DNA from: Microbacterium indicum DSM 19969
GTDB taxonomy: Bacteria; Actinomycetota; Actinomycetes; Actinomycetales; Microbacteriaceae
Direction of reading: 5' to 3'
Length of the DNA: 64,000 bases
Assembly (NCBI RefSeq): GCF_000422385.1
Contig: NZ_AULR01000008.1
Coordinates: forward strand, 1 to 64,000
Translations under genes and position numbers: made by a program
Part shown: piece by piece, positions 16,837 to 24,942 of the stretch
Position numbering within the stretch: position 1 is the stretch's first letter
Layout of the letters: each line of letters begins with the position of its first letter
Notes under the pieces: generated by a model
Seen by the model: the letters and a program-made list of their open reading frames with translations, nothing else
What the model was told of the DNA's origin: nothing
Database searches by the model: none

Positions 16837-17481
16837 ATGGAAGACGAGACCCTGACGGCGGCCGCGTCCGGCGCCGCCTCCGAGCGACCGCGCGCGACGA
16901 TCGCGTTCAGCGCCCGCGACCTGCTCAACGTGGCGATCTTCGCCGTCATCTACTTCGTCATCGTCGTCGTGATCGCGATGCTCGGCGTCGTCAGCCCCCT
17001 CGTGATGCTGCTCACGCTGCCGCTGTCGGCGATCGCGGCGGGCATCCCCTACATGCTGTTCCTCACTCGGGTGCGGCACGCGGGCATGGCGGCGCTGTTC
17101 GGCATCGTGATCGCGCTGCTCTACCTGATGATGGGGCACCCCTGGCAGAGCACCCTCACGACGATCGCGCTGTCCGTGCTCGCCGAGCTCCTTCTCTGGG
17201 CGGGCCGATACCGCTCGAAATGGGGCGCGATCTGGGCGTACGTCGTGTTCTCCGGGTGGTTCGCCGGGCCGTGGATCCCTTTCTTCGCCGACCCCGTCGC
17301 CTACCTGCAGCGCTCGGGGAGCCAGGCGATGGGTGAGGACTACGTCGAGGCGTTCGCCGAGGTCGTCACGGTCCCGATGGTGACGATCATGATCGCCGCG
17401 ACCCTCGTCTGCGGCTTCCTCGGCGCCCTGCTGGGGACGTCGCTGCTGCGCAAGCACTTTGTCCGCGCCGGCCTCGCCTGA
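16837..17481 (+). CDS. MptD-family ECF transporter S component
   Basis: The 214-residue integral membrane protein has about six hydrophobic segments. It is of the Trep_Strep/MptD type, which supplies the substrate-binding subunit of some ECF importers. The A-G-I-P-Y-M-L-F and G-x-x-A-G-P-W-I-P patterns are consistent with that family. It has an AAAGGA RBS 12 nt after the ABC stop and overlaps the EcfT gene. The substrate is unknown; haem or a metallophore is inferred from the linked IrtAB-like pair. Confidence 0.72.
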   Translation: MEDETLTAAASGAASERPRATIAFSARDLLNVAIFAVIYFVIVVVIAMLGVVSPLVMLLTLPLSAIAAGIPYMLFLTRVRHAGMAALFGIVIALLYLMMGHPWQSTLTTIALSVLAELLLWAGRYRSKWGAIWAYVVFSGWFAGPWIPFFADPVAYLQRSGSQAMGEDYVEAFAEVVTVPMVTIMIAATLVCGFLGALLGTSLLRKHFVRAGLA

Positions 17482-18211
17482 CGTCGCGGCCCCGGCCGGC
17501 GTCGCGCCGGCGACCCGCCGGGGCCTCGACCCGCGCAGCAGGATCCTCCTCGTCGTGCTCGTCAGCGTCGTCGTGATGAGCCCGCTCGGCCTGCGCTTCG
17601 TGCCGGCCGCGCTCGTGCTCGCCGTCGCGCTCGCCGCGGCGGAGGGGGCCTGGCGTCGGGTCGTCGCCCTGCCGATCGTCGCCTCGGCCATGTGGGCGCT
17701 CGGCTGGGCGCTCCCGCTGTGGTGGCCGAACGCCGCGACGATGGTCGTGTCGGTCGCGTGCGCCTACCTGATCCGCTTCGTCGCCGCGATCGGCGTCGGG
17801 ATGCATCTCGTCGCGACGACCTCGCCGACGCACCTCTCGGCCGCCCTCCGCTCCTGGCGCGTGCCGCGCGCGATCTCCGTCACCCTCGCGGTCATGCTCC
17901 GGTTCTTCCCCGTCGTGCGCTCCGAGGCCGCGGCCGTGCTGGACGCGATGCGCCTCCGCGGCCTCGCCGGGCCCGCGGGGCTCGTGCGCCACCCGGTCCT
18001 GAGCCTCGAGCGGTTCGCGGTCCCGATGATCGCAGCGAGCCTGCGGGCGAGCGAGGACCTCTCCGCCTCGGCGATCCTGCGGGGGCTGGGTTCCAGGCGG
18101 GCTCCGACGTCGATGGTCGCGCCGCGGTTCGCCGCCGCCGACCTGATCCTGCTCGTCGCCCTCCTGGCTCTCGCGGCCGGGACCCTGCTCTCCCCGTGGG
18201 CGCTGGCATGA
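17459..18211 (+). CDS. ECF transporter T component (EcfT)
   Basis: The 250-residue membrane protein links the S component to the ATPase. The cytoplasmic coupling region contains the A-x-R-G motif region as A-M-R-L-R-G-L and a second S-A-I-L-R-G-L-G-S. These match the two short Ala-Arg-Gly-like helices that touch EcfA. The frame opens with TTG 17459 within the upstream gene (23-nt overlap). No strong RBS supports that codon, so the true start may differ. Confidence 0.8.
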   Translation: MSAPASPDVAAPAGVAPATRRGLDPRSRILLVVLVSVVVMSPLGLRFVPAALVLAVALAAAEGAWRRVVALPIVASAMWALGWALPLWWPNAATMVVSVACAYLIRFVAAIGVGMHLVATTSPTHLSAALRSWRVPRAISVTLAVMLRFFPVVRSEAAAVLDAMRLRGLAGPAGLVRHPVLSLERFAVPMIAASLRASEDLSASAILRGLGSRRAPTSMVAPRFAAADLILLVALLALAAGTLLSPWALA

Positions 18212-19674
18212 TCCGGCTCGAGAACGTCTCCTGGACCTATCCGCACGCCGATGCGCCGAGCCTGCGCGCGCTCGACCTGCGCGTCGCGCCGGGCGAGTTC
18301 GTCGTGCTCTGCGGGGCCTCGGGATCCGGGAAGTCGACGGCGCTGCGGCTGATGAACGGCCTCATCCCGCACTTCCACGACGGCGGCAGGCTCACCGGGA
18401 CGGTCACGGTGGGCGGCGTCGACGTGACGCGCGCCGAGCTCGACGAGACGGGGCTCGTCACGGGGACCGTCCTGCAACACCCGCGGCGGCAGTTCTTCAC
18501 CGACGGCGTGCGCGAGGAGCTCGCCTTCGCGATGGAGAACTTCGGGTTCGATTCCGAGCAGATCCGCGGCCGCGTGGGGGAGCTGCTGGCGGGCCTGCGC
18601 GCCGGCGTCCCCGTCGATCGGCGCCTCTCCGACCTGTCGGGCGGCCAGCAGCAGCAGGTGGCGATCGCCGCCGCGACGGCGCACGGGCCGCGAGTGCTCC
18701 TGCTCGACGAGCCGAGCTCGAACCTCTCGGCCGAGGCCGTCGATCGCCTGGCGCTCACGCTCGCCGAGCTCAAGGAACGGGGCGTCACGATCGTCGCGGC
18801 CGAGCACCGCCTGCGCTACCTCCAGGACCTCGTCGACCGCGTCGTCGTCATGCGGGACGGCGCGATCGATCTCGAGTGGGACGCCGGCGCATTCCGGGCC
18901 GTCTCGGACGAGCAGCTCGCGCGCGAGGGGCTGCGCGGGCGGACGCGCGAAGCCTCGGCGCCGGCCGTTCCGGCGATCGGCGCGAGCGTCGTCGACCCCG
19001 CCGCCGTGGGGGACGTCCCGAGGGGCGCCCTGGAGCTCTCCGGCATCCGCTGCCGGCTCGGCGGGCGCACCGTCGTCGAGATCGACCGCGCGGTTCTCGC
19101 GGCAGGCGAGGTCACCGCGATCCGCGGCGTCAACGGCGCGGGCAAGTCGACGCTGGCGCGCATCGTCGTCGGCCTCCAGCGCAGCGTCGGAACCGTGCGG
19201 CTGGGCGGTCGCGCGCTGAGCAGGAGGGCGCGCCAGCGCGCGAGCGCGATCGTCATGCAGGACGTGCAGCGCCAGCTCTTCGCCGACAGCGTCGCGGCGG
19301 AGATCGCGCTGGTCGCGCGGGGCGAGGAGCCAGGCCCGATGGGCGGCCCGGGCGTGCTCGACGCCCTCGGCCTGGCGGACCTCGCCGACCGGCATCCGCT
19401 GTCGCTGTCGGGAGGGCAGCAGCAGCGCCTCGTCGTCGCGTCCGTCCGCGTGGCGGGCCGACGGATCGTGGTGTTCGACGAGCCCAGCTCCGGCGTCGAC
19501 CGCCGCCATCTCCAGTCGATCTCCGACCAGATCCGGCAGGTCGCAGAGTCGGGGAGCGTCGTGATCCTCATCAGCCACGACGACGACCTCCTGGCGCTCG
19601 CCGCCGATCGGCAGCTCACGCTGGCGCCGCCGACGGGCGCCGGCGCTACTGCGCCTCGCGGAGGCGCTGTGTGA
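18208..19674 (+). CDS. ECF transporter ATPase with two fused NBDs (EcfA1-A2)
   Basis: The 488-residue protein carries two complete ABC domains. The first has Walker A GASGSGKST from residue 36 and the Q-rich signature LSGGQQQQ. The second has Walker A GVNGAGKST near 307-315 and LSGGQQQR. The ATG overlaps the EcfT stop (ATGA). The last 29 bp overlap the convergent MarR gene. It energises the ECF importer. Fusion of the two ATPases into one chain is common in actinobacterial ECF systems. Confidence 0.87.
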   Translation: MIRLENVSWTYPHADAPSLRALDLRVAPGEFVVLCGASGSGKSTALRLMNGLIPHFHDGGRLTGTVTVGGVDVTRAELDETGLVTGTVLQHPRRQFFTDGVREELAFAMENFGFDSEQIRGRVGELLAGLRAGVPVDRRLSDLSGGQQQQVAIAAATAHGPRVLLLDEPSSNLSAEAVDRLALTLAELKERGVTIVAAEHRLRYLQDLVDRVVVMRDGAIDLEWDAGAFRAVSDEQLAREGLRGRTREASAPAVPAIGASVVDPAAVGDVPRGALELSGIRCRLGGRTVVEIDRAVLAAGEVTAIRGVNGAGKSTLARIVVGLQRSVGTVRLGGRALSRRARQRASAIVMQDVQRQLFADSVAAEIALVARGEEPGPMGGPGVLDALGLADLADRHPLSLSGGQQQRLVVASVRVAGRRIVVFDEPSSGVDRRHLQSISDQIRQVAESGSVVILISHDDDLLALAADRQLTLAPPTGAGATAPRGGAV

Positions 19675-20077
19675 GGTCGCGCAGCGTGCGCAGCTCGTCG
19701 TTCGACAGCGACGACATGCGGTCGGCGATGTGACGGCCGTGCGTGACGGCGGCGCTGCGGAAAGTGTGCAGGCCCTCGGGCGTCGCCGTGACGAGCGATC
19801 CGCGGCCGTCCTCGGGATCCGGCTGCTTCGTCACGAGACCCCGCGCGACCATCCGGTCGACGAGCCGCGACACGCTCGGCTGGCTCACGAGCATGTTGCC
19901 CGTGACGTCGCGCAGCCGCGCCGTGTGCTCGGCGCCGCGGGTGACGGTCAGGAGAACGTCGTACTCGCCCTGCGAGAGCGACGTCGCCGAGAAGTCGCGC
20001 TGCGTGGCCGCGAAGATCTCGTGCTGGGCGCGGAACAGCGATTCCCACGCTTCGACGGCGAGGCGGCGATCAGGCAT
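19646..20077 (-). CDS. MarR-family regulator
   Basis: The 143-residue winged-helix protein shows the MarR pattern: L-S-Q-G-E-Y-D-V-L-L-T-V, the recognition helix S-Q-P-S-V-S-R-L-V-D-R-M, and wing D-P-E-D-G-R-G-S-L-V-T-A-T. TACAAT (reverse strand, 20090-20085) ends 7 nt before the ATG, predicting a leaderless message. A palindrome covers this -10, which implies autorepression. Its 3' end overlaps ecfA. Whether it controls the ECF operon is unknown. Confidence 0.87.
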   Translation of the reverse strand: MPDRRLAVEAWESLFRAQHEIFAATQRDFSATSLSQGEYDVLLTVTRGAEHTARLRDVTGNMLVSQPSVSRLVDRMVARGLVTKQPDPEDGRGSLVTATPEGLHTFRSAAVTHGRHIADRMSSLSNDELRTLRDLTQRLREAQ

Positions 20078-20093
20078 GCATGCAATTGTATGC
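20078..20093. promoter_or_regulatory. MarR operator-like palindrome over the marR promoter
   Basis: GCATGCAATTGTATGC is palindromic except for one symmetric pair. It lies directly against the marR start codon and contains its -10 (TACAAT on the reverse strand). This is a typical MarR autoregulatory site. Confidence 0.6.
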
Positions 20094-20125
20094 GTCGCCG
20101 GGGATTCCGCGCCCGCGGCATGTGA

Positions 20126-20156
20126 GAGGGGCCCGGTCAGAACGACCGAGCCCCTC
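20126..20156. terminator. Strong hairpin in the marR/beta-galactosidase gap
   Basis: GAGGGGC (20126-20132) pairs with GCCCCTC (20150-20156). After one mismatch, CGGTC pairs with GACCG around the loop AGAAC. There is no T-run. The flanking genes diverge, so it does not sit at the end of either. It could end a short leftward transcript starting near 20230, or act within the marR leader. Confidence 0.45.
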
Positions 20157-20185
20157 CTGTCCCTTGCACCAAGAGTGTCCCTGAT

Positions 20186-20230
20186 TCACATGCGGTGACC
20201 GCCACAGCAAACGATCACCGTGCGATGCAC
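20186..20230 (-). CDS. Possible 14-residue leader peptide with Cys-Cys
   Basis: A GTG at 20230 opens a 14-codon frame ending V-C-C-G-G-H-R-M. The tandem Cys codons and the hairpin 30 nt downstream resemble actinobacterial cysteine-rich leader ORFs. No RBS is evident, and the MtrA-like repeat lies directly upstream. Chance is a real alternative at this length. Confidence 0.2.
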   Translation of the reverse strand: MHRTVIVCCGGHRM

Positions 20231-20233
20231 TCT

Positions 20234-20250
20234 ATAACGGTCAGATAACG
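20234..20250 (-). promoter_or_regulatory. MtrA-like direct repeat
   Basis: ATAACG occurs at 20234-20239 and 20245-20250, an 11-bp period (on the reverse strand CGTTAT, 5 nt, CGTTAT). This fits the known MtrA recognition pattern of two GTAAC-like half-sites one helical turn apart. It could drive a leftward transcript in this gap. A second such site lies at 55972-55988. Confidence 0.4.
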
Positions 20251-20338
20251 GGGCGCGACCTCGTTCCTCGAGAACTAACATTCCCAGGCCCAGCGCATAG
20301 CGCTCGCTCAGGTGGGGCCCGCCGGTAGGGTCGGCGCT

Positions 20339-22537
20339 ATGACCGTGCGCCGACGCCTGGACATGCCCGACGCCGTTCCGGAGGCCGAAGCCCCGCTCGA
20401 CATGGGCGGGCACGGGATCCGGGTCCTCACGACGCACATCGAGCGCGACGGCCGCCCGTGGATCCCCATCATGGGGGAGTACCACTTCTCGCGCGATGAC
20501 CCGAGCCTGTGGGAGACCGAGCTGCGGAAGATCCGCTCGGGCGGGGTCTCCGTCGTCTCGACCTACGCGATCTGGATCCTCCACGAGCTCGAGCGGGGCG
20601 ACGTGCTGTGGGACGGGAGGCGCGACCTGCGGCGCTTCGTCGAGACGGCCGCCCGCGTGGGTCTCGACGTCGTGCTGCGGATCGGCCCGTGGGTGCACGG
20701 CGAGACCCGCAACGGCGGCTTCCCCGACTGGGTGCAGGAGTCGGGCGTCGGCCTGCGCACCGACGACCCGGCCTACCTCGAGCTCGTCCGCGGGTGGTTC
20801 GGCGCCGTCGCGGCCCAGGTCGACGGGCTCTTCGCGCCCGGCCCGATCGTCGGTGTGCAGGTCGAGAACGAGCTCTACGACCAGCCGGATCACATCGCGA
20901 CGCTGCGCGACATCGCCGAGGAGGCGGGCATGCGCGCGCCGCTGTGGACCGCGACGGGCTGGGGCGGCGCCCGGCTGCCCGAGCGTCGCGTCCTGCCCGT
21001 CTACAGCGGCTACGCCGACGGCTTCTGGGAGGAGTCGCACGTCGGCTGGCCGAGCTTCGGACCCATGCACTTCCGCTTCACGACGGTGCGCGACGACGTG
21101 ACGGTCGGCGCCGACCTGCGCGCCCTGCGCGCCGAGGAGGCCGGCGACGCGTCGGGCGATCCCTGGCCCTTCGCGACCTGCGAGCTCGGCGGCGGCATGC
21201 AGGTGGCGTATCACCGGCGTCCTCTCGTCGAGCCGCGCGACGTCGCGGCGCTCGCGCACGCGAAGATCGGGAGCGGATCGGCGTGGCAGGGGTTCTACAT
21301 GTTCCACGGCGGCACGCACCCGGGCGAGACGCAGGAGTCGCAGGCGACGGGCTACCCCAACGACCTTCCGCGGCGCGACTACGACTTCGCGGCGCCGATC
21401 GGTGCGGCCGGCGGGCTGCGGCCGCACTTCCACCTGCTGCGTCGCCAGCACCTCTTCCTCGACGCGTACGGATCCGCCCTGGTCTCCTCGCCCGTCGCGA
21501 TCGGCGACGACGACCGGGTCCGCTGGGCCGTGCGCGGCGGCTACCTCTTCTTCCAGAACCACCAGCCCGACCAGGCGCCGCTCGGCGACGTCGAGGGCGT
21601 GCGGTTCGAGGTCGGGGACGTCGCGATCCCGTCCGAGCCGTTCACGCTGTGGGAGGGATCCTTCGCGGCATGGCCGATCCGGCAGCCGCTCGGCACGGTG
21701 CCCCGCGTGACGGCGACGGCACAGCCCATCACCGAGCTCGCGGGGGACGACGGCTTCCGCCTCGTGCTCCTCGCCGCGACGCCCGGCGCGCCCGTCGAGC
21801 TGCGCTTCGGCGGCGTCGACGCGGACGACGTGCGCGGCGCCGAGGCCGAGGTGCGGGGCGACGAGATCGTGGTGCGGCCGACCCTCGGCACCGTCGACGT
21901 CGGCGACACCTCGTTCGTGATCCTCGACGAGCAGGCGGCGGACGCCGTGTGGCGCGGCGAGGTCGCGGGCCGCGAGCGCCTCGTCTTCTGGGCGGGCGAG
22001 GGATGGTTCGACGACGGCGGCTTCCGCGCCGTCTGCGGCCCGGCCGCGGAGCGGATCCGCATGTTCCCTCCTGTCGAGGGATCCTCCGAGATTCCGGCGG
22101 CGCCCGCGCCCCACGCGATCCCGGCCCCGCGGCCGGACGCGGTCATCGCGCCGGTGCGGCGCGGCGGCCCCGCGCACCGGCTGTCGGCGCCGACCGACGA
22201 CGACTTCGCGCTGCTCCAGCCGCACGAGCTGCCGATCGACGACGCCTGGTTCGACGAGGGCGAGCGGCTGCTCCTGCGCATCGCGTGGACGGGCGACGTC
22301 CTGCGGCTCGAGGCGGGCGACCGGCTGATCGCCGATCAGTTCTGGTCGGGCCGCGACCTCGAGGTCGATCTCACGCCGTACCGCGAGCGGATCCGCGAGG
22401 TCGGGCTCGCGCTCCGAGCGTTCGCCTGGAACCCCGCCCCCGGCGTGCACGTCGACCCGCGGGTGCGCCCCGACCGCGTCGTCCTCGAGGTGCGCGAGGT
22501 CGAGGCGCGCGCCGAGCGGACGGTCCTCGTCGGGTGA
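20339..22537 (+). CDS. Glycoside hydrolase family 35 beta-galactosidase
   Basis: The 732-residue enzyme is likely to remove terminal beta-galactose from oligosaccharides. The N-terminal (beta/alpha)8 domain contains G-E-Y-H-F-S-R, P-W-V-H-G-E-T-R-N-G-G-F-P-D-W, and the acid/base region G-V-Q-V-E-N-E-L (first Glu is residue 176). The Y-M-F-H-G-G-T block is diagnostic for GH35. The C-terminal part is a set of beta-sandwich domains. No signal peptide is seen, so it probably acts on imported sugars. TAGGGT ends 7 nt before the ATG (leaderless). It stands as a single transcription unit. Confidence 0.88.
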   Translation: MTVRRRLDMPDAVPEAEAPLDMGGHGIRVLTTHIERDGRPWIPIMGEYHFSRDDPSLWETELRKIRSGGVSVVSTYAIWILHELERGDVLWDGRRDLRRFVETAARVGLDVVLRIGPWVHGETRNGGFPDWVQESGVGLRTDDPAYLELVRGWFGAVAAQVDGLFAPGPIVGVQVENELYDQPDHIATLRDIAEEAGMRAPLWTATGWGGARLPERRVLPVYSGYADGFWEESHVGWPSFGPMHFRFTTVRDDVTVGADLRALRAEEAGDASGDPWPFATCELGGGMQVAYHRRPLVEPRDVAALAHAKIGSGSAWQGFYMFHGGTHPGETQESQATGYPNDLPRRDYDFAAPIGAAGGLRPHFHLLRRQHLFLDAYGSALVSSPVAIGDDDRVRWAVRGGYLFFQNHQPDQAPLGDVEGVRFEVGDVAIPSEPFTLWEGSFAAWPIRQPLGTVPRVTATAQPITELAGDDGFRLVLLAATPGAPVELRFGGVDADDVRGAEAEVRGDEIVVRPTLGTVDVGDTSFVILDEQAADAVWRGEVAGRERLVFWAGEGWFDDGGFRAVCGPAAERIRMFPPVEGSSEIPAAPAPHAIPAPRPDAVIAPVRRGGPAHRLSAPTDDDFALLQPHELPIDDAWFDEGERLLLRIAWTGDVLRLEAGDRLIADQFWSGRDLEVDLTPYRERIREVGLALRAFAWNPAPGVHVDPRVRPDRVVLEVREVEARAERTVLVG

Positions 22538-22574
22538 CACCGATCGTTCGCCGACCGGGCCTAGCTTCGGGCTC

Positions 22575-23466
22575 ATGGCGAACGACCTGCGCGCGTACAT
22601 CGACCAGCTGCTCGGATCCGAGGAGCACACGATCGGCGAGGACCACGACGACGACCCCGTTCTCATCGACCCCGTCGGCCGCGCCGTCGACACATGGCGC
22701 GAGAACTACCCGTACGACGAGCGGCTGGACCGCTCTGTGTACGACGACGAGAAGTACCGCCTCCAGGTCGAGCTGCTGAAGTTCCAGAAGCACCAGCAGG
22801 AGACCGGCGAGCGGCACCTCATCATCTTCGAGGGGCGCGACGCCGCGGGCAAGGGCGGCACGATCAAGCGCTTCGCCGAGCACCTCAACCCGCGCTACGC
22901 CAAGACCGTCGCGCTCGTGAAGCCGACCGAGCGCGAGTCGACCGAGTGGTACTTCCAGCGCTACATCGAGCACCTCCCCGCCGCCGGCGAGCTCATCATG
23001 TTCGACCGCAGCTGGTACAACCGCGCGGGCGTCGAGCGCGTCATGGGCTTCTGCAGCGACGAGCAGTACGAGCAGTTCATGCGCACGGTCCCGCTCCTCG
23101 AGCGCATGCTCGTCGACAGGGGATCCACGTGACGAAGTTCTGGCTCTCGGTCACGCAGTCCGAGCAGCGCACGCGCTTCATCATCCGGCAGGTCGACCCC
23201 GTGCGGCAGTGGAAGCTCTCGCCGATGGACATCGAGTCGCTCGACAAGTGGGTCTCCTACACCGACGCGAAGGAGCAGACGTTCCTGCGCACCGACACCG
23301 ACCACGCGCCGTGGATCACGATCAAGAGCAACGACAAGAAGCGCGCCCGCCTGAACGCGATGCGCCCTTCCTGTCGACGGTCGACTACGCGGGCAAGGAT
23401 CCCGAGGTCGTCGGGACCCCCGACCCGCTCATCGTCAAGCGCGGGCGCGACGCCGTCGGAGACTGA
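22575..23466 (+). pseudogene. ppk2: Polyphosphate kinase 2 broken by two frameshifts
   Basis: PPK2 enzymes phosphorylate nucleotides with polyphosphate. The first frame (22575-23132) holds Walker A GRDAAGKGG (87-95) and Walker B F-D-R-S-W-Y-N-R-A-G, then stops. The next part (H-V-T-K-F-W-L-S-V onward) continues in the -1 frame from about 23120. The tail (F-L-S-T-V-D-Y-A-G-K-D-P) shifts again near 23363 and ends at 23466. Both shifts look like single missing bases, the first beside a G-run. It is either a pseudogene or two base errors in the assembly. TAGCTT ends 7 nt before the ATG. Confidence 0.85.
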
Positions 23467-23717
23467 CGCGCGGCTGCGCCTCGCTCTCGGGGTAAGGCTG
23501 GGCGCTCTCGAACTGCTGCTCGAGTGCCGTTGCCGTCGTCGCGAGGTCCTCGTCCGCCGTGCGGTTCACGGCATCGATCTGCTCGGGCACGACGCGCTGG
23601 TTCTCGAGGGCCCGCGCCATGAGGATCCTCATGCGCAGGGCGGTCGACGTCCTGCTGGACGGTCTGAGCCGCGATCGCGGCGCTCACGCCGAGCGCGATC
23701 ATGCCGATGCCGATCAC
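23435..23717 (-). pseudogene. Small single-span membrane protein, apparently frameshifted
   Basis: On the reverse strand a GTG at 23717 begins a hydrophobic segment (V-I-G-I-G-M-I-A-L-G-V-S-A-A-I-A-A). After a likely one-base insertion near 23640, the frame continues as a charged region (M-A-R-A-L-E-N-Q-R-V-V-P-E-Q). The joined product would be about 93 residues, with an N-terminal membrane anchor and a helical tail. The tail overlaps the 3' end of PPK2 by 32 bp. The function is unknown. With PPK2, this makes three frame breaks within about 530 bp. Confidence 0.4.
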
Positions 23718-23765
23718 GTAACGTCCGGTGGCCGCGGCTCCCGGTCACGGTTCTAGGGTGGGGGC

Positions 23766-24596
23766 ATGACGATTCCCGCGATCACGCTCAACGACGGAAC
23801 CTCGTTCGCCGCCCTCGGGTTCGGCACCTACAAGCTGACGGGAGACGAGGGCACGAACGCCGTCGTCTCGGCGATCGACAACGGCTACCGCGTGCTCGAC
23901 ACGGCGGTCAACTACGGCAATGAGGCGGAGGTCGGCGAGGCCGTCCGGCGATCGCCTGTCGACCGCGACGAGCTCGTCGTCACGACGAAGATCCCCGGGC
24001 GCCACCACGGGCGCGACGAGGCGATCGCGTCGGTGACGGGGTCCCTCCAGACCCTCGGCCTCGACCGCGTCGACCTGCTGCTGATCCACTGGCCCAACCC
24101 CTCGGTCGGCAAGTGGCTCGAGACCTACGAGGGCATGCTCGAGGCGCGCGAGCAGGGCCTCGTGCGCTCGGTCGGGGTGTCGAACTTCACGGCCGAGATG
24201 CTCGGACGCCTGATCGACGAGACGGGCGTGACCCCGGCGGTCAACCAGATCGAGCTGCACCCCTACTTCCCGCAGGCCGAGATGCGCGCCTTCCACACCG
24301 AGCACGGGATTCGCACCGAGAGCTGGAGCCCCCTCGCCCGCCGCAGCGAGCTGCTCGCCGAGCCCGTCTTCGGCCGCCTGGCCGAGAAGTACGGCGTGAC
24401 GCCGTCGCAGGTCGTGATCCGCTGGCACGTCGAGCTCGACGCGACGCCCATCCCCAAGTCGGCCGACCCGCAGCGCCAGCGCGAGAACGCCGACGTGTTC
24501 GGGTTCTCCCTGACGGCCGACGAGGTCGCCGAGATCAGCGCCCTCGAGCGCGGCCGCCTGTTCGACGCCGACCCGAACCACCACGAGGAGATGTGA
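23766..24596 (+). CDS. Aldo/keto reductase
   Basis: The 276-residue (beta/alpha)8 NADPH-dependent reductase belongs to the 2,5-diketo-gluconate reductase-like group. Catalytic tetrad members are visible: Asp in R-V-L-D-T-A, Tyr in A-V-N-Y-G-N-E, Lys in V-V-T-T-K-I and His in L-L-L-I-H-W-P. The C-terminal I-P-K-S-A-D-P-Q-R segment fits the NADPH 2'-phosphate site. TAGGGT ends 6 nt before the ATG. The substrate cannot be read. Confidence 0.92.
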   Translation: MTIPAITLNDGTSFAALGFGTYKLTGDEGTNAVVSAIDNGYRVLDTAVNYGNEAEVGEAVRRSPVDRDELVVTTKIPGRHHGRDEAIASVTGSLQTLGLDRVDLLLIHWPNPSVGKWLETYEGMLEAREQGLVRSVGVSNFTAEMLGRLIDETGVTPAVNQIELHPYFPQAEMRAFHTEHGIRTESWSPLARRSELLAEPVFGRLAEKYGVTPSQVVIRWHVELDATPIPKSADPQRQRENADVFGFSLTADEVAEISALERGRLFDADPNHHEEM

Positions 24597-24635
24597 CGAG
24601 CGGGCCCCCGGCGCGGATCGCGCTGGGGGCCGCCG

Positions 24636-24905
24636 TCACGACGGCAGGTGGCCCATCGCCGCGAGCAGCGCGATGAGGGCGAGCGCCAGCGCGCCGAGCG
24701 CGGCGCCCACGACGGCCGCCCAGGCGCCCTGGGTTCCGCGCCTCTCGTGGCGCACGATGCCGACGACCCCGCAGACGACGGCGACGACGGCGGGGACGGC
24801 CGACAGCACGTCGCCGATCACCGGGATCAGTGCGCAGGCGATCGCGATCATGCCGAACGTGAGCGAGACGGCGGCGAATCCATCGCGGGCGGGCGGCGCG
24901 GTCAT
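24636..24905 (-). CDS. DUF4190-like small membrane protein
   Basis: The 89-residue protein has a short polar N-terminus, then two to three hydrophobic helices. A G-x-V-G-I-x-R-H-x-x-R-x-G turn separates them, the usual DUF4190 layout. It has no known biochemical role. CAGAAT ends 6 nt before the ATG, so it is likely leaderless and monocistronic. Confidence 0.75.
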   Translation of the reverse strand: MTAPPARDGFAAVSLTFGMIAIACALIPVIGDVLSAVPAVVAVVCGVVGIVRHERRGTQGAWAAVVGAALGALALALIALLAAMGHLPS

Positions 24906-24942
24906 GCTCTGATTCTGGCCGACGCGGCGCGTCTGCGGCGCG

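Noticed and set aside
17459..17481. Frameshift between the ECF S component and EcfT
   Set aside because: The 23-nt overlap with a TTG start looked suspicious, but both proteins are full-length for their families, so it is read as ordinary overlap with an uncertain start.
12384..20100. Integrated island with attachment sites at tRNA-Arg
   Set aside because: No integrase gene and no direct repeat of the tRNA 3' end could be found in the window, and base composition does not change. The tRNA/TetR overlap is kept as a finding, but no island is annotated.
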